Below, piece by piece: positions 50,101 through 61,959 of a stretch of 64,000 nt of DNA (the stretch's first letter is position 1; each line of letters begins with the position of its first letter). The notes beneath the pieces are model-generated. The model saw nothing but the letters and a program-made list of their open reading frames with translations. It had not been told where the DNA came from and did no database searches. The translations under genes were made by a program, and so were the position numbers. This DNA is from Rhyzopertha dominica (Eukaryota > Arthropoda > Insecta > Coleoptera > Bostrichidae). The DNA is taken from positions 73,160,680-73,224,679 of the forward strand of contig QCXZ01000137.1 of the NCBI GenBank assembly GCA_025024175.1. Direction: 5' to 3'.

Positions 50101-52639
50101 ATAGAAGAGGTAACACAACGGTCTGCAATTGATCCGTGGTTACTTAACTATGCAAGACCGAGAAAAATGTTTTAATAAGGTTCTTTGCTTTCAAAAATTT
50201 TGAATTTGATATCGAGGGCCATTTTATTAACATACATGCTCTAATTAAACTATAATAGCAAACCCTAACCACAATGAATTAGAAAGCCTAAATACATATT
50301 TTCAGTATAATAAACGACTTCTTGAAATGTCTGGGTGGGTTAACCGAGCGATATTCTCTTCACCAGATCTTCCGCTGAAGAATCCGTACAGATATTTTAA
50401 CAAGCCGTTTCAGTGTTATTTTATGTTTGCTTATATTATGCTAAACAATAAAAGAGTTAGATGTACACTCTGTTGGAATCCCCATTTCTAACGTTCATTT
50501 ATTGTAACCATGCAACTGCATAAAGCAAAAAATTAGCAATTAAGATTTTGTAGTGGCAGGGTGCCAGGTGCTAACCTGTCACATTTTGTACAATTAAAAA
50601 AAGTGTTACGCCGCATTCGTTGAGCCCACTACAGAGTCTACAACACACTCCTACCTCAATAATTTTAGCATATTTTGCAGAACATATTCTTATATTATAC
50701 CGACGTCTAAAACTTCTTATTTCATTTTATAATGTTTTGTCTACTAACACAACATATAAACCCAACTTCATGCAAAATTTAGTGCCTTCTGCAAAGTATG
50801 GAATGTTTCCCACTGTTACCTACACACTTGCACAAACACATTTCTTCGTTAATAATTATAATGAACAACAGAAACTGGAGAAATAATTTACTGCTATTCA
50901 TAACTAGAATTTTTGTTCAAGTTTAATTTGTGGGTTTCTGTAGAATTGACATTAATTTCAGTAGCAACACTTTATACCCAGAAAAGCGTCGTCCAAAACC
51001 TGACGCTTTCGATGAGTTAAACAAATTTGTTCATTTTAGGCCTTCTTGTGGCATCACAGCTGTCATTGTAAGTTAATTCTTTATTGCTTAATGTCAGAAA
51101 ACGTATGCCATTTGTAAACAAATGTGTTAGTCCTTCAGTATAATTTCAGCATATTTTCCGCAGCTTTTACATGAAACCTCTGATGGTAATAATAATAATA
51201 TTGTTATCGCTTTTTAGCTTTAATCGTCACCAAAATAAAGCTTTTAGCAAGCACCAAATGCAGTTGTCAAATCAGAAATGATTTATCGCAAAAAAGTCCG
51301 CTGCTTGCTTGTTATGTAATAGAGCGTTTTCGCGTGATGTTTTTTCCACGTTCTGATTGAATTCCCCGCATTAGTTCATAGGACATTATTTAAATTTCAA
51401 AATCTGTATGTGGCATATTTTCCATGGTTTTCAGGAACACATATTCGCTTTCCTCTATGTTTACTAAAAAGCACTACGTTACCACTAAGTTATCAAAAGA
51501 TTTAAATAACACGAACGTATACTGAAAATCGATAGTTATATCCAAGCACAGTACTCCAAAAGAGGGATTTATTTATTGAAAATAGAGTCAGTGTCCCTGA
51601 AAAAAAATCAAAATAAACGATTCTTTCAATTATAGTAATATTCTGTAATATTCGTACAATTAAAACAGCATTGAATTGTATATTAAATTCATCAGTTTTG
51701 TTTATTAACAAATGCTTGGAAGTTTTTATTGGCGTTTCACAAAATCCATATTTGTTTTTTTTTAAACGCTACTTACAATAATAAAGTGCAACTCAATGCA
51801 CAGATTGCGAGTTAAGCAAAATTTTATAGGCATATAGTTTGAATAACGGTCTGGGAAGTGGCAATTGATCGTACTAAATCGTGTGAGTATTACAGTGTTG
51901 TGTCAAAATCCGTACACAATATTCGCAAGTGATTTCTATCAATATTTGAAAGTAGCACAAATCGAGATTATTTTCTCATTTCTCAAATTTTATGGCGATG
52001 TAAAAGAGACAATACAAAGCCAGTCTGCCATGCCATTTGCTTAAAATGGTCATGATTTCCCCCCTTGACATTAAATCATCGCAACGTCCTGCACACTGAA
52101 ATGGGCTTTTCATCTTTTTATTACCATCGTCTCAGTTCACTGGTGATGCGCGACGATAAGGGAAAATAAATTTTGAGTTTACCGAGCTTCGGTTGTTGTA
52201 ACAGTTAAGCGCATCCCTTATTGCTGCCTCGCGTACACTAATGCATAGTTTGCAGACCGCAGTGCACCACCGTTTTTTTTTGGGGGGAGAGGAATTAACA
52301 GTGAGGAGTGGTTTTATTTTTGAAACCAAAAAAGCGCGGGGTTTATATTCCTTCCGTGCAGCAACTTTGTGAAGCAACTAATGGAAGTGCAGTTTGGTGG
52401 CAGATGTTCGGGCGTTGCAAACTGCAGCGGACGCTTGTTCATAATATTAATACTTTAGAGTTACCAGTATCTCACAAATTAGTTAATTTGTCTGTTCTGG
52501 CGTTGTTGTCTGATGCCCACAATTCTGCATACGCTTGTAACGTACCCACTCTGACATTTTTAGATACAGCATAGAAAGCTTTCCAAATCACTGAGACATA
52601 TTCAAATTTAAGCCTAACCTAACGTCGTTCCTACAGTTT
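47111..52639. other. No gene recognised
   Basis: AT-rich, with frames of at most 88 residues and no familiar motif. About 48.1-48.25 kb has Fox-like GTAAACA and TAATTG words and an E-box CACGTG. About 52.2-52.5 kb is GC-richer, with an 88-residue frame of unknown meaning. None supports a gene. Confidence 0.45.
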
Positions 52640-53951
52640 CGTATAACAAACACTACCATTTTATAGGAACTCTCTGATGTCTGCCACCATTTGAATATGG
52701 TTAACATATGACAGTTTTTCATTCACCACAACAATTAGATCTAGAACCTCGCTTACCCTCACCAATGGTACATCACCTATTGTATAAGCATAGTCAATGC
52801 GCAACGTGCAACGTGTGAAGGCCATTATACTACACTTGTCAATATTTAAAAACAAATTATTCTGTNCCGACCACNTTATCAAACTNTAATATACAACAAT
52901 CAGCAACAGAGTTGACAGATTTAAATAATTTAAGGACATTTGCATACAGTAAAATTCTGCAGTCCTCTACATACGTCACAATGTCATTAATGAACAACAA
53001 GAAAAGTAAAGGCCCAAGATAACTTCCTTGTGGCGCACCAGATTAAATACTGTAACGTCGTGATTCAACATTATTTACTGCCCCATACGAAAATCTTTGC
53101 ATTAAAGACGATTAGTAAAATCATACTGTCTACGTAGTTTNGAAACAAAAATATTATGATCAACCTTATCAAGGGTTTTTGCAAAATCGGTGTATACGGT
53201 AACCACTTGCTGATAATTATCGAAAGTACTGTTTATGTAATCAGTAATAACCGTCAAATTAGTAGTAGTTGAACGGCCCGCCAAGAAATCCACCGAAGCT
53301 CCAACCTATTTTGAATTGAATTCCTTTTTTTAACAAACGACAGACCTTTGCACTCTTCCACAGCACTGAAAAAAAAACACTTTTTCACACTGAATTAGAA
53401 ATCATGCACAAAAGCTCTACCAAAACAATCTTGCAACCCTTTACTATATATGCTGATATATCATCATATCCCGGAGTAGCTCTAGGTTTAATCTTATTAA
53501 TTGCCTCAAGAACATCCTTGTGGTTTACAGAATAAACATTCAAACAGTCAACACAAATTCTATCTTCAGCACAGCACTAATTAATTACAATGGTCTCATA
53601 AACCGAAGAAAATAGTCAGCAAAAGCTTATGCAATATCACTGTTCTTATAAAATTTTATGTTATCGCTAACTACATAAGAAGAAATACGCGAGTTTCCTC
53701 TTATTGAATGAACATAATGTTCAGAAAATATATGGATTGGCTACCATAATTTGTTCAATACTGAAAATATAGTTTTGTACGATCATTAATTTTTTAAGTA
53801 AAATTCTTAGAAACTCATAATCCTTAGCACAATTAGCAATTTTGAATCTTTTCCATAAACGTTTGTTTTGATTTTTTCTTCTAATCAAAATTTGAATATT
53901 TTTTGTGTACCATGGTGAATACCTTCGAGGGGATTGGTATTGGGCGTACAT
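52640..53951 (-). pseudogene. Non-LTR retrotransposon ORF2 relic A
   Basis: The minus-strand reading starts at 53951 with RRYSPWYTKNIQILIRRKNQ, the pre-RT linker of Jockey/RTE-like elements ('PWF--EL--LI--KN---'). It continues with INKIKPRATPGYDDISAYIV (53460-53520), FLAGRSTTTNLTVITDYINS, YTDFAKTLDKVDHNIF (about 53150-53200, first Asp), SGAPQGSYLGPLLFLLFIND (about 52980-53040), then LLYANVLKLF where YADD has become YANV, then NNLFLNIDKCSIMAFTR of the thumb. Numerous stops and shifts and loss of the catalytic Asp pair show old decay. Several bases are ambiguous. Confidence 0.85.
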
Positions 53952-54189
53952 TGCACAAATATATAATTTATTTTTTTATAAAAACAATCTAACATACATT
54001 GCAGTAATGAAAAATATTCAGGGAAGACCAATAAACGTTGGATAACAATCTATACAAATTATAAGAATAGCGAGGGCACGAGTACACGAAGGCGTATTTT
54101 CTTTTAGATAAGTGTTTAAATTAAAAGGTACTACACAAGAGTTCAACCATAGACAATTCACACTTGTCAGTTTTTCCTACACCATAAAA

Positions 54190-54936
54190 CAAATTTCATT
54201 TCAGGATCTGATGATGGTTGCAATTTCCAGGTCATCAGTGTAGATATAAATTGGACACTTGAACTGTGACATATCATTAACGTACAGAACAAACAGTATC
54301 AGTCTAAATTAAAAACAAATTGCGTTGCACTACTGGGAGTAGCATACATTTCAGATTGAATGCCACAAATCTCCACATTGCTAATGGTTATACTATACAA
54401 CATCGGAATAAATAATCTAAGTTATCACATTTTTTACAACAGTAAAGAAGGGTTTACAATATCTAACTCTTTTCATGTCTTTAGAGAACATTCACTTGCG
54501 TCCCAGATTCAAAAGCGTTAAACACATATTGCACGAATTCGCAAAGATTCGTAGTGATCAACCTACCCTGTATGAATCCATGCTGACTAGGCCTAATTTC
54601 GTTAGAAACTTAACTATAAATTTATGGCTATAATGAACTTAAATACTTTGGTAATGTTGGAAGTAATTGTGATCGCTCTATAGCATTCAACATTACTCCG
54701 CTATCTATTTTTAAAGACAGGGAACGCATTGCCCGATCATCTTTAATTATTGAGTTAAATATATCACAAAACGATTGACATAAGCACGACACACAGTCTG
54801 ACAATAAACGCCGGTAAAGAAGCAGGTTTCGTGACAAAAGTTTTCTCGATTTTTTTTTAGTAGTATTCATAATATCCAAGCCAGTTATCACGAAATTAGG
54901 TAGAGTATTAGCCAAATCACAAGGTATCACAAGCAT
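54190..54936 (-). pseudogene. Non-LTR retrotransposon RT relic B
   Basis: The minus strand reads ERSQLLPTLPKYLSSL, then NEIRPSQHGFIQGRLITTNL and CEFVQYVFNAFESGTQVNVL (the QHGF--GRSTTTNL--F motif), then after decayed sequence LILFVLYVNDMSQFKCPIYI and YTDDLEIATI, in which the DD pair survives. It lies just upstream (in the same orientation) of relic A and repeats motifs that relic A also has, so it is a separate copy and not the missing part of the same one. Confidence 0.75.
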
Positions 54937-56970
54937 TCAAAATATGACCATCCACAATATTCTGGGGTGAATTTAAGGTTTGTCTCTGAAATTCATTACC
55001 AGGGACACCTGGTTAATGTAAGTTACCTTTTACATCATCTTCAGCTATTGTTGATTTCTATTTTAATGATTCTTCTTAGATTATCTATTGACGCGATTCA
55101 AGTGAACTTGAAGTTTAGATTTTTTGAATTGTTTCCGTAACCGTCCCGTCTGAATATGGTGTAAACCAAACAGGGAAAGACGCTGGTCATACTCGGTGCT
55201 TTGGAATATACGAATCAAGATGATCTAATTCATCATGAATCAACATCGTTGACACATTAACATATCAAACCTTGTATAGCCACTCATTTGTGGAAAAGTA
55301 TGTACTGTCACTGTCATGTGTTTCTCAAGTGACGTTTTTTATGTTTATATCCTAATCAGCATTGATGTTTATTGTTAAGCGATACAACATATAAAAAAGT
55401 GGAGTAGTCACTGAATTATCCACTTCTCCAAGCTCTTTGATGACTTCAGGTCATGGTCACAACAAGAGCCATTGGTATGGCGTCAGGTGTTCAGCAAAAG
55501 GATGTTAGAACTATTTGTATCTACGTATCTCTTTCTTGAATTACAACTGGAGTATAAAATAATGAACGTAACACACAATACTTACAAGTCTATGCTATAT
55601 ATAGCAGATTCTGGGTAATGCATTTGTCGACTAAATTATAGTTCCTATTGTGAACGAGAAGTTAATTCTTAGCACGTCGAGGAATAATTACGGTCTCCGA
55701 CGTTGCAATCTGCTTGCAGCACCGCAATTGTTTGTCAAGCAGTTAATTGGATCGGCATTACAAAATTGCGTATTATTAAATGCCCACATCCGCAAAATGT
55801 TAATATCAACGCTTCATGCTGTGTTATAACCTCGTAAGCAAATCGATCCGTTTGTTCATAAGTCTGCTACGCTGCTACCACCTCACATGCAACATTTTAC
55901 CCACTTTGCAGGTTCTGTTTTCATACTACGCACTGTATGTGACAGTATTAATGAGCGATTTTCAACAGCAGGTTCTGTTCGCAGTCGAGTAACATAAAAA
56001 ATTGCAACGTGTGTCAAAAATTGCAACATATTACTGTAATACTCGTATAAATAAGATTTTAAAAAAGTGCTTGCTGTATTACCGAGAGATACACATAGAT
56101 CATGTGATACGTTTCATTTTTACATGGACACATGTTCAGCTCGCCTTTTTTAATAGTACATTTTAAATAACTACAGTACCCGCTTATCAGTAAGATAGAT
56201 TTGTATGTCCAAATTTTTAGTTACATACAAGTTTGAAGACGTACACGAATGGATCTAGAATGGATCCAGTCTTTTGAAATTTCAGTGCGTCGGTGATAAA
56301 ATGACACAAATCGTGCACGTCTAAAAATATGTATATTTATATTTAGGTATAAAAGCATACTTACAAAAGGCTTTCATAACTAATGGGAATTAAAGGTTCT
56401 TTTATTAGTGCTTTCTACGCTGACAGTGACCACTATACTGTCTCAAAGCTATACTTATAAGAATTATACAGACGCACCAAACAATTTCTTCCTAGCTAAT
56501 GTAAACCCCGAAAGACGTCGATACTGGCGCCACTAATTCGATACACGTGTACAGTGATGCTATGTAAAATGTAAGGCCTTTTTTGTTTTCTTTCTTACGT
56601 TAAAAAAGTTTGCTATAATTAACCATTCGTAAGAACTTAGGTTTGCTTTGTTTATTGCAGTGTTTGATATTTTACTGTATTTCAGGATTTGATTTCCCTA
56701 AAATAACCATTGTTTAACCTAACCTTTGTCGTTGTCACTGTAGACTATGTAAGCTTTTCAGTTGTCGTCAGAAAAGGTTTAATACGATTATTTCTTAAAT
56801 ATAAGAGTTATTTAAAGAGAGAGGGGCTTCAAGTCGTTTTAAAACAGAAGGCATGAACATTTGGGTTAATTACTTGAAGCTGTTTATCGTTTTTCAATTC
56901 TGTGATACCGGTGCAAGAAAAAACGGTTCTGACAGTGTCAAAGTATATAGGCGACGCCGACGGTCTAATG
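54937..56970. other. No gene recognised; candidate non-coding conserved patch near 55.6-55.87 kb
   Basis: About 55590-55870 has balanced composition with GTTAATTC, AATTACGG, CAATTG, GTTAATTGG and ATTAAATG words, suggestive of regulatory DNA. The phrase caggttctgtt occurs twice 61 bases apart (about 55909 and 55970). No coding motif. Confidence 0.4.
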
Positions 56971-57048
56971 TAGTCAGTTTGCTCTCTACCCCTACCTGAT
57001 GAACCCCAACAGGGCGAAACTAGTCGTAGGGTGAGAGTGAACTGACTA
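56971..57048 (+). ncRNA. Type I hammerhead ribozyme with long stem I
   Basis: The core CTGATGA (56996-57002) is followed by stem II (CCC/GGG, loop caaca, with an A.C mismatch at the base), GAAAC (57016-57020), a two-base loop TA and GTC (57023-57025). These match CUGANGA, GAAA and the NUH cleavage triplet GUC, with cleavage expected after C57025. The two flanks pair to form stem I: about 23 pairs between 56971-56995 and 57026-57048, with two bulged bases (C56989, T56987) and two G.U pairs. The 2-bp stem III is typical of hammerheads in animal Penelope-like and retrozyme elements, which may act as dimers. No second copy was found nearby. Confidence 0.85.
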
Positions 57049-57367
57049 GAGCAGATGGTTTTTATTTCAATTGAGTCCTAATTTAGGAAAACTTTCGACA
57101 CCATTGCGCTATGCCAAAAAAGACGTTAAACGTTAAACAACTTGTAGAGATGCCACGTCATATTAATCTAGAGCATTGTGCTGGTAACTCATATTGAAAG
57201 GAGAAGCTCAGCACATCATAGAAAAGGTTTCCAAAAAACAAATACCTAATATCCTAATAATAGTCGTCGGCGATCTACAGAACTATCATCGTTAAAACGT
57301 TGACTGTATATACTGCAAATTCTCCAGGTTAACCAGATATCACTACCCCTTTGCATATAATACTTCG

Positions 57368-57515
57368 ATTATATTACGGCATCTCGCTCTCGAGATCACT
57401 ATTATTTCACTAGTAGTACCGCTATTTGTCGCTAGGTGGCCACAAGTTTAAAGAAAAACTGCACGACCGGCAAGGCCAGATCGCACAATATATCACATCT
57501 GCTATCATTCGCTTT
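57368..57515 (+). repeat. Left copy of unclassified hairpin-ended repeat
   Basis: The sequence attatattacggcatctcg...ctctcgagatcact, then a body with gtcgctaggtggccacaag and ctgcacgaccggcaaggcc, recurs in reverse complement at about 61767-61952 with few differences. This copy starts in the middle of the hairpin seen complete at 61604-61708. With the right copy it brackets a 4-kb interval. Confidence 0.9.
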
Positions 57516-57773
57516 TTGTGCTTGGTGGTGTTCACATGTTCGCACAGCGGTAAGTTTTCGTTTTCGTTTTACCATCCTTTGTTTTTTCTAGTTAGGAGGA
57601 AATGTATGCAGGAATAAGGCCCAGTTTTCCGTCACCCGACCGTTTGCCAGGCAGAGCATATCTAGGTGTTAAAAGCTCTAGTAGCACTTTAACCTAGCAA
57701 AGGATGACAGTTGTCGACATGACACAGCTCTCCTTCTACACAGTTCAGCTAGAGAATTTTTATTTGGCGGTCT

Positions 57774-58091
57774 ATCAGCCCCTTTTCGGAGATTAGTGTC
57801 CTTAATTAACCACGGTCCACAAGACGTGGAAGGCAGCTCGACTATTGGCAGTTATTAGAGGCCCTTTGTTCGGACCTAGTGTCCATAGTTATTAACCACG
57901 GTCCACAAGACGTGGTAGGCAGCTCGGCTATTGGCAGTTAATTAGAGGCCCTTTGTTCGGACCTAGTGTCCATAGGCGTTAACCACGGTCCACAAGACGT
58001 GGTAGGCAGCTCGGCTATTGGCAGTTAATTAGAGGCCCTTTGTTCGGACCTAGTGTCCATAGGCGTTAACCACGGTCCACAAGACGTGGTA
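57774..58091 (+). repeat. 87-bp tandem repeat, about 3.6 copies
   Basis: The word aaccacggtccacaagacgt begins at 57808, 57894, 57981 and 58068, giving spacings of 86, 87 and 87. The last two complete units are nearly identical, the first is more diverged and the array breaks off after gacgtggta. Each unit contains the short hairpin CCACG...CGTGG. No protein-coding sense is apparent. Confidence 0.95.
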
Positions 58092-58495
58092 GAGAGCAAC
58101 AGATTTGGACTGTTTACCTGGATCAATTCGTATCCAAGTACGACTTTTATCTATAGCTTGGATTTTATTAATGGTGGTCCATCAGCGCCACCTCTTATGT
58201 CAGGGTGCTGGGATTCCACGGACGGCGAACTCGAGAAGTTTTTCGCCCACAGGCTTTTCTTTTTAGGAAGCACTGATTGATTCGACTACTGTCGACATCA
58301 TAGTTGCAGTTACAGGCGGTCCTAAAGACGCCTGTTTTTATGAGCAGTGCATTATTCACCATGCCTTACAAAAAGTGTATGTACCTACCTACTCTGTCAT
58401 TCTCATCATTCTGTTTGAGATAGATTTTTTTGTGCGGTCAGCAGACGCCCTCATTCAGGAGCAGAGGATAGAAGGCCTTTATTCCATATTGACGG
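58092..58495. other. No gene recognised
   Basis: A 75-residue frame (58053-58280) starts in the tandem repeat and has no known motif. Confidence 0.45.
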
Positions 58496-58611
58496 CATCG
58501 GCAAAATTATTAGGTTGATAAACCGATTTTCGCCGATCACCGTAGTTAAGCAACACCGGGCGCGGTCAGTACTTGTATGGGTGACCGCTTAGGATGTCCG
58601 CAAGCTGTTTA
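58496..58611 (+). pseudogene. Nearly full-length 5S rRNA-like sequence
   Basis: Positions 58530-58611 match animal 5S rRNA closely: CGATCACCG, GTTAAGCAAC, GGGCGCGGTCAGTACTTG, ATGGGTGACCGCTTAGGA and CAAGCTGTTTAC. A T-run (transcription-stop type) follows at 58615. The 5' third (58496-58529) aligns only loosely (GGTTGATAAACCGATTTTCG against the usual GTTGAATACACCGGTTCTCG). The internal control region for TFIIIA is largely preserved. Divergence in the 5' third and in the 3' stem suggests a pseudogene or a 5S-derived mobile sequence and not a working rRNA gene. Confidence 0.75.
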
Positions 58612-61554
58612 CTTGTTTTTTTTACTGCTTTTTTAGCTCACTGAATAATCACATTATTTGAAGTTCTAACAGAACTTGCAGACACTCAGGATTATTTTCA
58701 GAAGCAGCATGGAAGAAGGTTGTTTGGCCTTATTCACCAGGATATATTTCAACCCAGCCATAAAAATAATTTTGTTAAGCTGGCAAAATCTTCCTTAAGT
58801 TATCAGTTTAGATAAAGGAGGGAGAGAGCATAAACTAGGAGAGAAGGAGAAACAGAAGTAGACTAAGTCTCTTCGTTCATGAAAGTTCCTTTTAGTCCTC
58901 CTGTTCTGCATTGGTTTTAACCTCCTTAGAATACTATTCTGTATACCCTCATCTTAGGTCAAGAGCTGTCGTTCTATTTCCATTGAGGAAAGTCGTGAAA
59001 AGGGTAGCATTCATGTATCAGCTGCGCAGACTTATCTATTCTTGGTTATTATACCAGACAGAAAGATGTTCATCTTAAATTTTGTAATGAAAGCTTATAC
59101 TTTAGGCCAGGTTCCTACATAAGATTGTAGAGTCACTAGCAATTTTGCACCCACCTTCTTATAACATCACAGACTCTTTAAACTTCGTTATATATTTCAA
59201 ACTTTTCAGCCTGTTTCAGCATTTTTCAGCTTTTAAGTAAGATAGGTGAACAATAAAATTCGCGCACCAATTCAGATTCAGATCCATGCGCCTCCGCTTT
59301 CAGTCATCGATAGATGGCGCTCTCGGTCTGTCGTGCATTGGATGGCAGTTCGCTGGTTCTCCAGCAGAGTGTACGCGGTGCCTGCATTGCCGGCCATCAT
59401 TATCTTACGTTTTATCATTTGAAGTCGTTTAGTTTTGTCATGACGTTTCATACATTTGGTAATAGCGACATAAATATGAACTAAAATTATGTAATTACTT
59501 TACAAGGCATAAAATGCCCAGACTACTCCTGTTGCATTTAGAATTAGGTGAAAGAGAGGACCAAGATAGACACTGGAGGATCCATCTGGCAAACAGGGAA
59601 GATGGTTTTAAAAAGCATTACATATAGAGACATAATCCTTCAGAGTTAGAAGAGCTGTTATGTAAGGCATATAGTAAGATATTGTCTGGTCTTCAGTTTC
59701 TCAATGAGAATTGTTGATATATCCCCTATGCAATTAATGCAAAAATTTTGTCTGAAAAAACCAAAATATAGTTTGTACCTATTGCCAATAAAATAAAAGA
59801 AGACTGTTTTTTAAGACACAGAGCGTTCACCAAAGGTGGGGCGCTACTTAGGTTCCTGTAAACCCGCAGAGGTCGGGGTTATAAATTTTTAAGGATTTAT
59901 TTATTGCCTACTTAGAATTGTTTGCATCTTTTATTTACATAGAAAATGGGTAGTATTCCAAAATCAGGTTCTGATAGCTCTAGTTAATTATCGTATGGCG
60001 ATTGACATATTTTAATAGATCTATATGAGTAGGTACATACATTAATTCATTACTTATTTTACTTAATTGGCTAGTTTCCAATCCTGTCGATTTTGGGTGC
60101 TGGGAGATCCTCGAGAGTTCAGCGGCCAAGTTGTAGACTATTTAGCCTTGATATCAGGGTTCTCCTCTGGGAGGTTAGTTACTGTGCACCCATTAAATAT
60201 TTCTTGCATTTATAAAGGGCACAAATACTGATAATTTAAGATTTAAATTGATGGTCTTTTATTTGTCAGTTTACTTTAGTTTAATTGTCAACACTGAATA
60301 GACAAAGGGTGTGATATTAAGACATACAGTTTCGTTGTTCGTTTAGAAGATCTAAACGAGAATTTAATTAAGCAGATCTGTGTGCTAGGTTCAGCTAGCT
60401 TATATAAGATTAAGTCAATTTTCAAGCTGAGCTTGAATCAATAGGTTTCTGCCAGAACTGAATTGAAGAACAATTAGTTGTTTTTTGGAGATTATATTTT
60501 CTGATTTTCCTGGATTATTCCAGTTATGAGGCATTAGCATATTCAGAAAAATATTCGCCTTATGTATTCCTTCCTTTCTTGAAAGGAACAGAAATTGATT
60601 AAGGTGTAGATATGTTATCGCCTTCCTTTGGGAATTAATCAATTTTAACCATTCTTCCTTTATATGTCAGACTGTTATCAGACAAGCTATTCAGAAGGAG
60701 GAATAGCAGAAGATCTCATCAATATAGGTCTTTCTCAGGTTGTTTAGAACAAATCGATAAGTTCACAATGGGTGATGAAGATTTTCTCAGAAGACTAAAG
60801 TCCTTGTTCAGTCAGATGCTGTAATTTTAGAAATATATTTTTATAGATTTTGGTTGCTATTTTGTAACTGACAATTGTTTGAGCTCAGTTTATTTACTAT
60901 TCTGATCAATTTGGTTATCATAGTGCTATTTTATTAATAGCATATAGCATAATAGCATATATAGCATATACGTCCAGAAGTTTATTACTTCGATTGGGAT
61001 ATTAGAAACAGGTTTTAAAATATTTAAATTTATAGCAAAATAGGTTACTGCATTTGGATTAACCGATGTTCTATGGATAAAAATTAAAATAGCTACAACT
61101 TCTATAGGGCTGTAATGTGTAATAAGTTGATTCTTTTTATGTCTGCCCTTGGTATATAGGAATCATTAATTAAAGAAAATTGTGAATTGCATGATCGTTC
61201 ATCGATTCTTTTGGGGCGAATAAGATTACTACGTTTAAGCTCAGGGAGACCTTTTCTAAGACAAGGAAAGAGGACACACTGACATTAGCAGGGATAGTTC
61301 AGAGAACATTTTCAGCTTTTTTAACCATATATGGAAGACCTAGATTGACAGGTAACTAGAGAATCTACCACCCAGGTATGAACGAAAGGCCGTTTTGAAA
61401 TTTTCGGTTTATAACCGATCATTTTCTCTGGTTTAGATATTTTTATACTAGGATTGTAACCAGAGATTTAGTTCATTTGCTTATCTTGTTGTATTAACAA
61501 TTCCAGATGATGTCTATAGACATAAACAAATGTCTTGACGCTGTGCTCTGTTTT
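58612..61554. other. Unassigned interior; possible decayed coding remnants
   Basis: Some stretches read like ruined protein, for example TELADTQDYFQKQHGRRLFG (58667-58726, +) and LELGEREDQDRHW (about 59538-59576, +), but no family can be named. About 59270-59420 is GC-rich, with atcgatagatggcgctct, a word common in insect promoters and repeats. A short ATAGCATAT repeat lies at about 60939-60970. Confidence 0.35.
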
Positions 61555-61952
61555 GCTGTTTTTTGCAACATCGATTTCTTTAAACTGCTACTAGTGAAAT
61601 AATAGTGATCTCGAGAGCGAGATGCCGTAATATAATTCTACGATCAAACGAACTTACCTGTGAAGTTCGATCGTAATTATATTAGGCATCTCGCTCGAAG
61701 AGATCACTCCCTCCCTACCCTAAATTTTTTCCCCTCATGATTTGCGATGTTGCAAAACTGGATAAGCGAATAATAGCAGATGTGATATATTGTGCGATCT
61801 GGCCTTGCCGGTCGTGCAGTTTTTCTTTAAACTTGTGGCCACCTAGCGACAAATAGCGGTACTACTAGTGAAATAATAGTGATCTCTTCGAGCGAGATGC
61901 CTAATATAATTACGATCGAACTTCACAGGTAAGTTCGTTTGATCGTAGAATT
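61555..61952 (-). repeat. Right copies of hairpin-ended repeat, with 105-bp palindrome
   Basis: On the minus strand one unit body (about 61878 to 61709) is followed by a near-perfect 105-bp palindrome (61604-61708: agtgatctc...gagatcact) and then by the beginning of a further, deleted unit (61603 down to about 61555). A half-palindrome (61878-61952) precedes the first body. The word ctactagtgaaataat occurs at 61588 and 61862. The palindrome centre carries ACTTACCTG/CAGGTAAGT. The class is unknown; the units look head-to-tail, joined by hairpins. Confidence 0.85.
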
Positions 61953-61959
61953 GTTGATT

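Noticed and set aside
54208..54232. CTGATGATGG resembling a hammerhead core
   Set aside because: No GAAA or stem II follows; the segment is the antisense of the RT motif in relic B.
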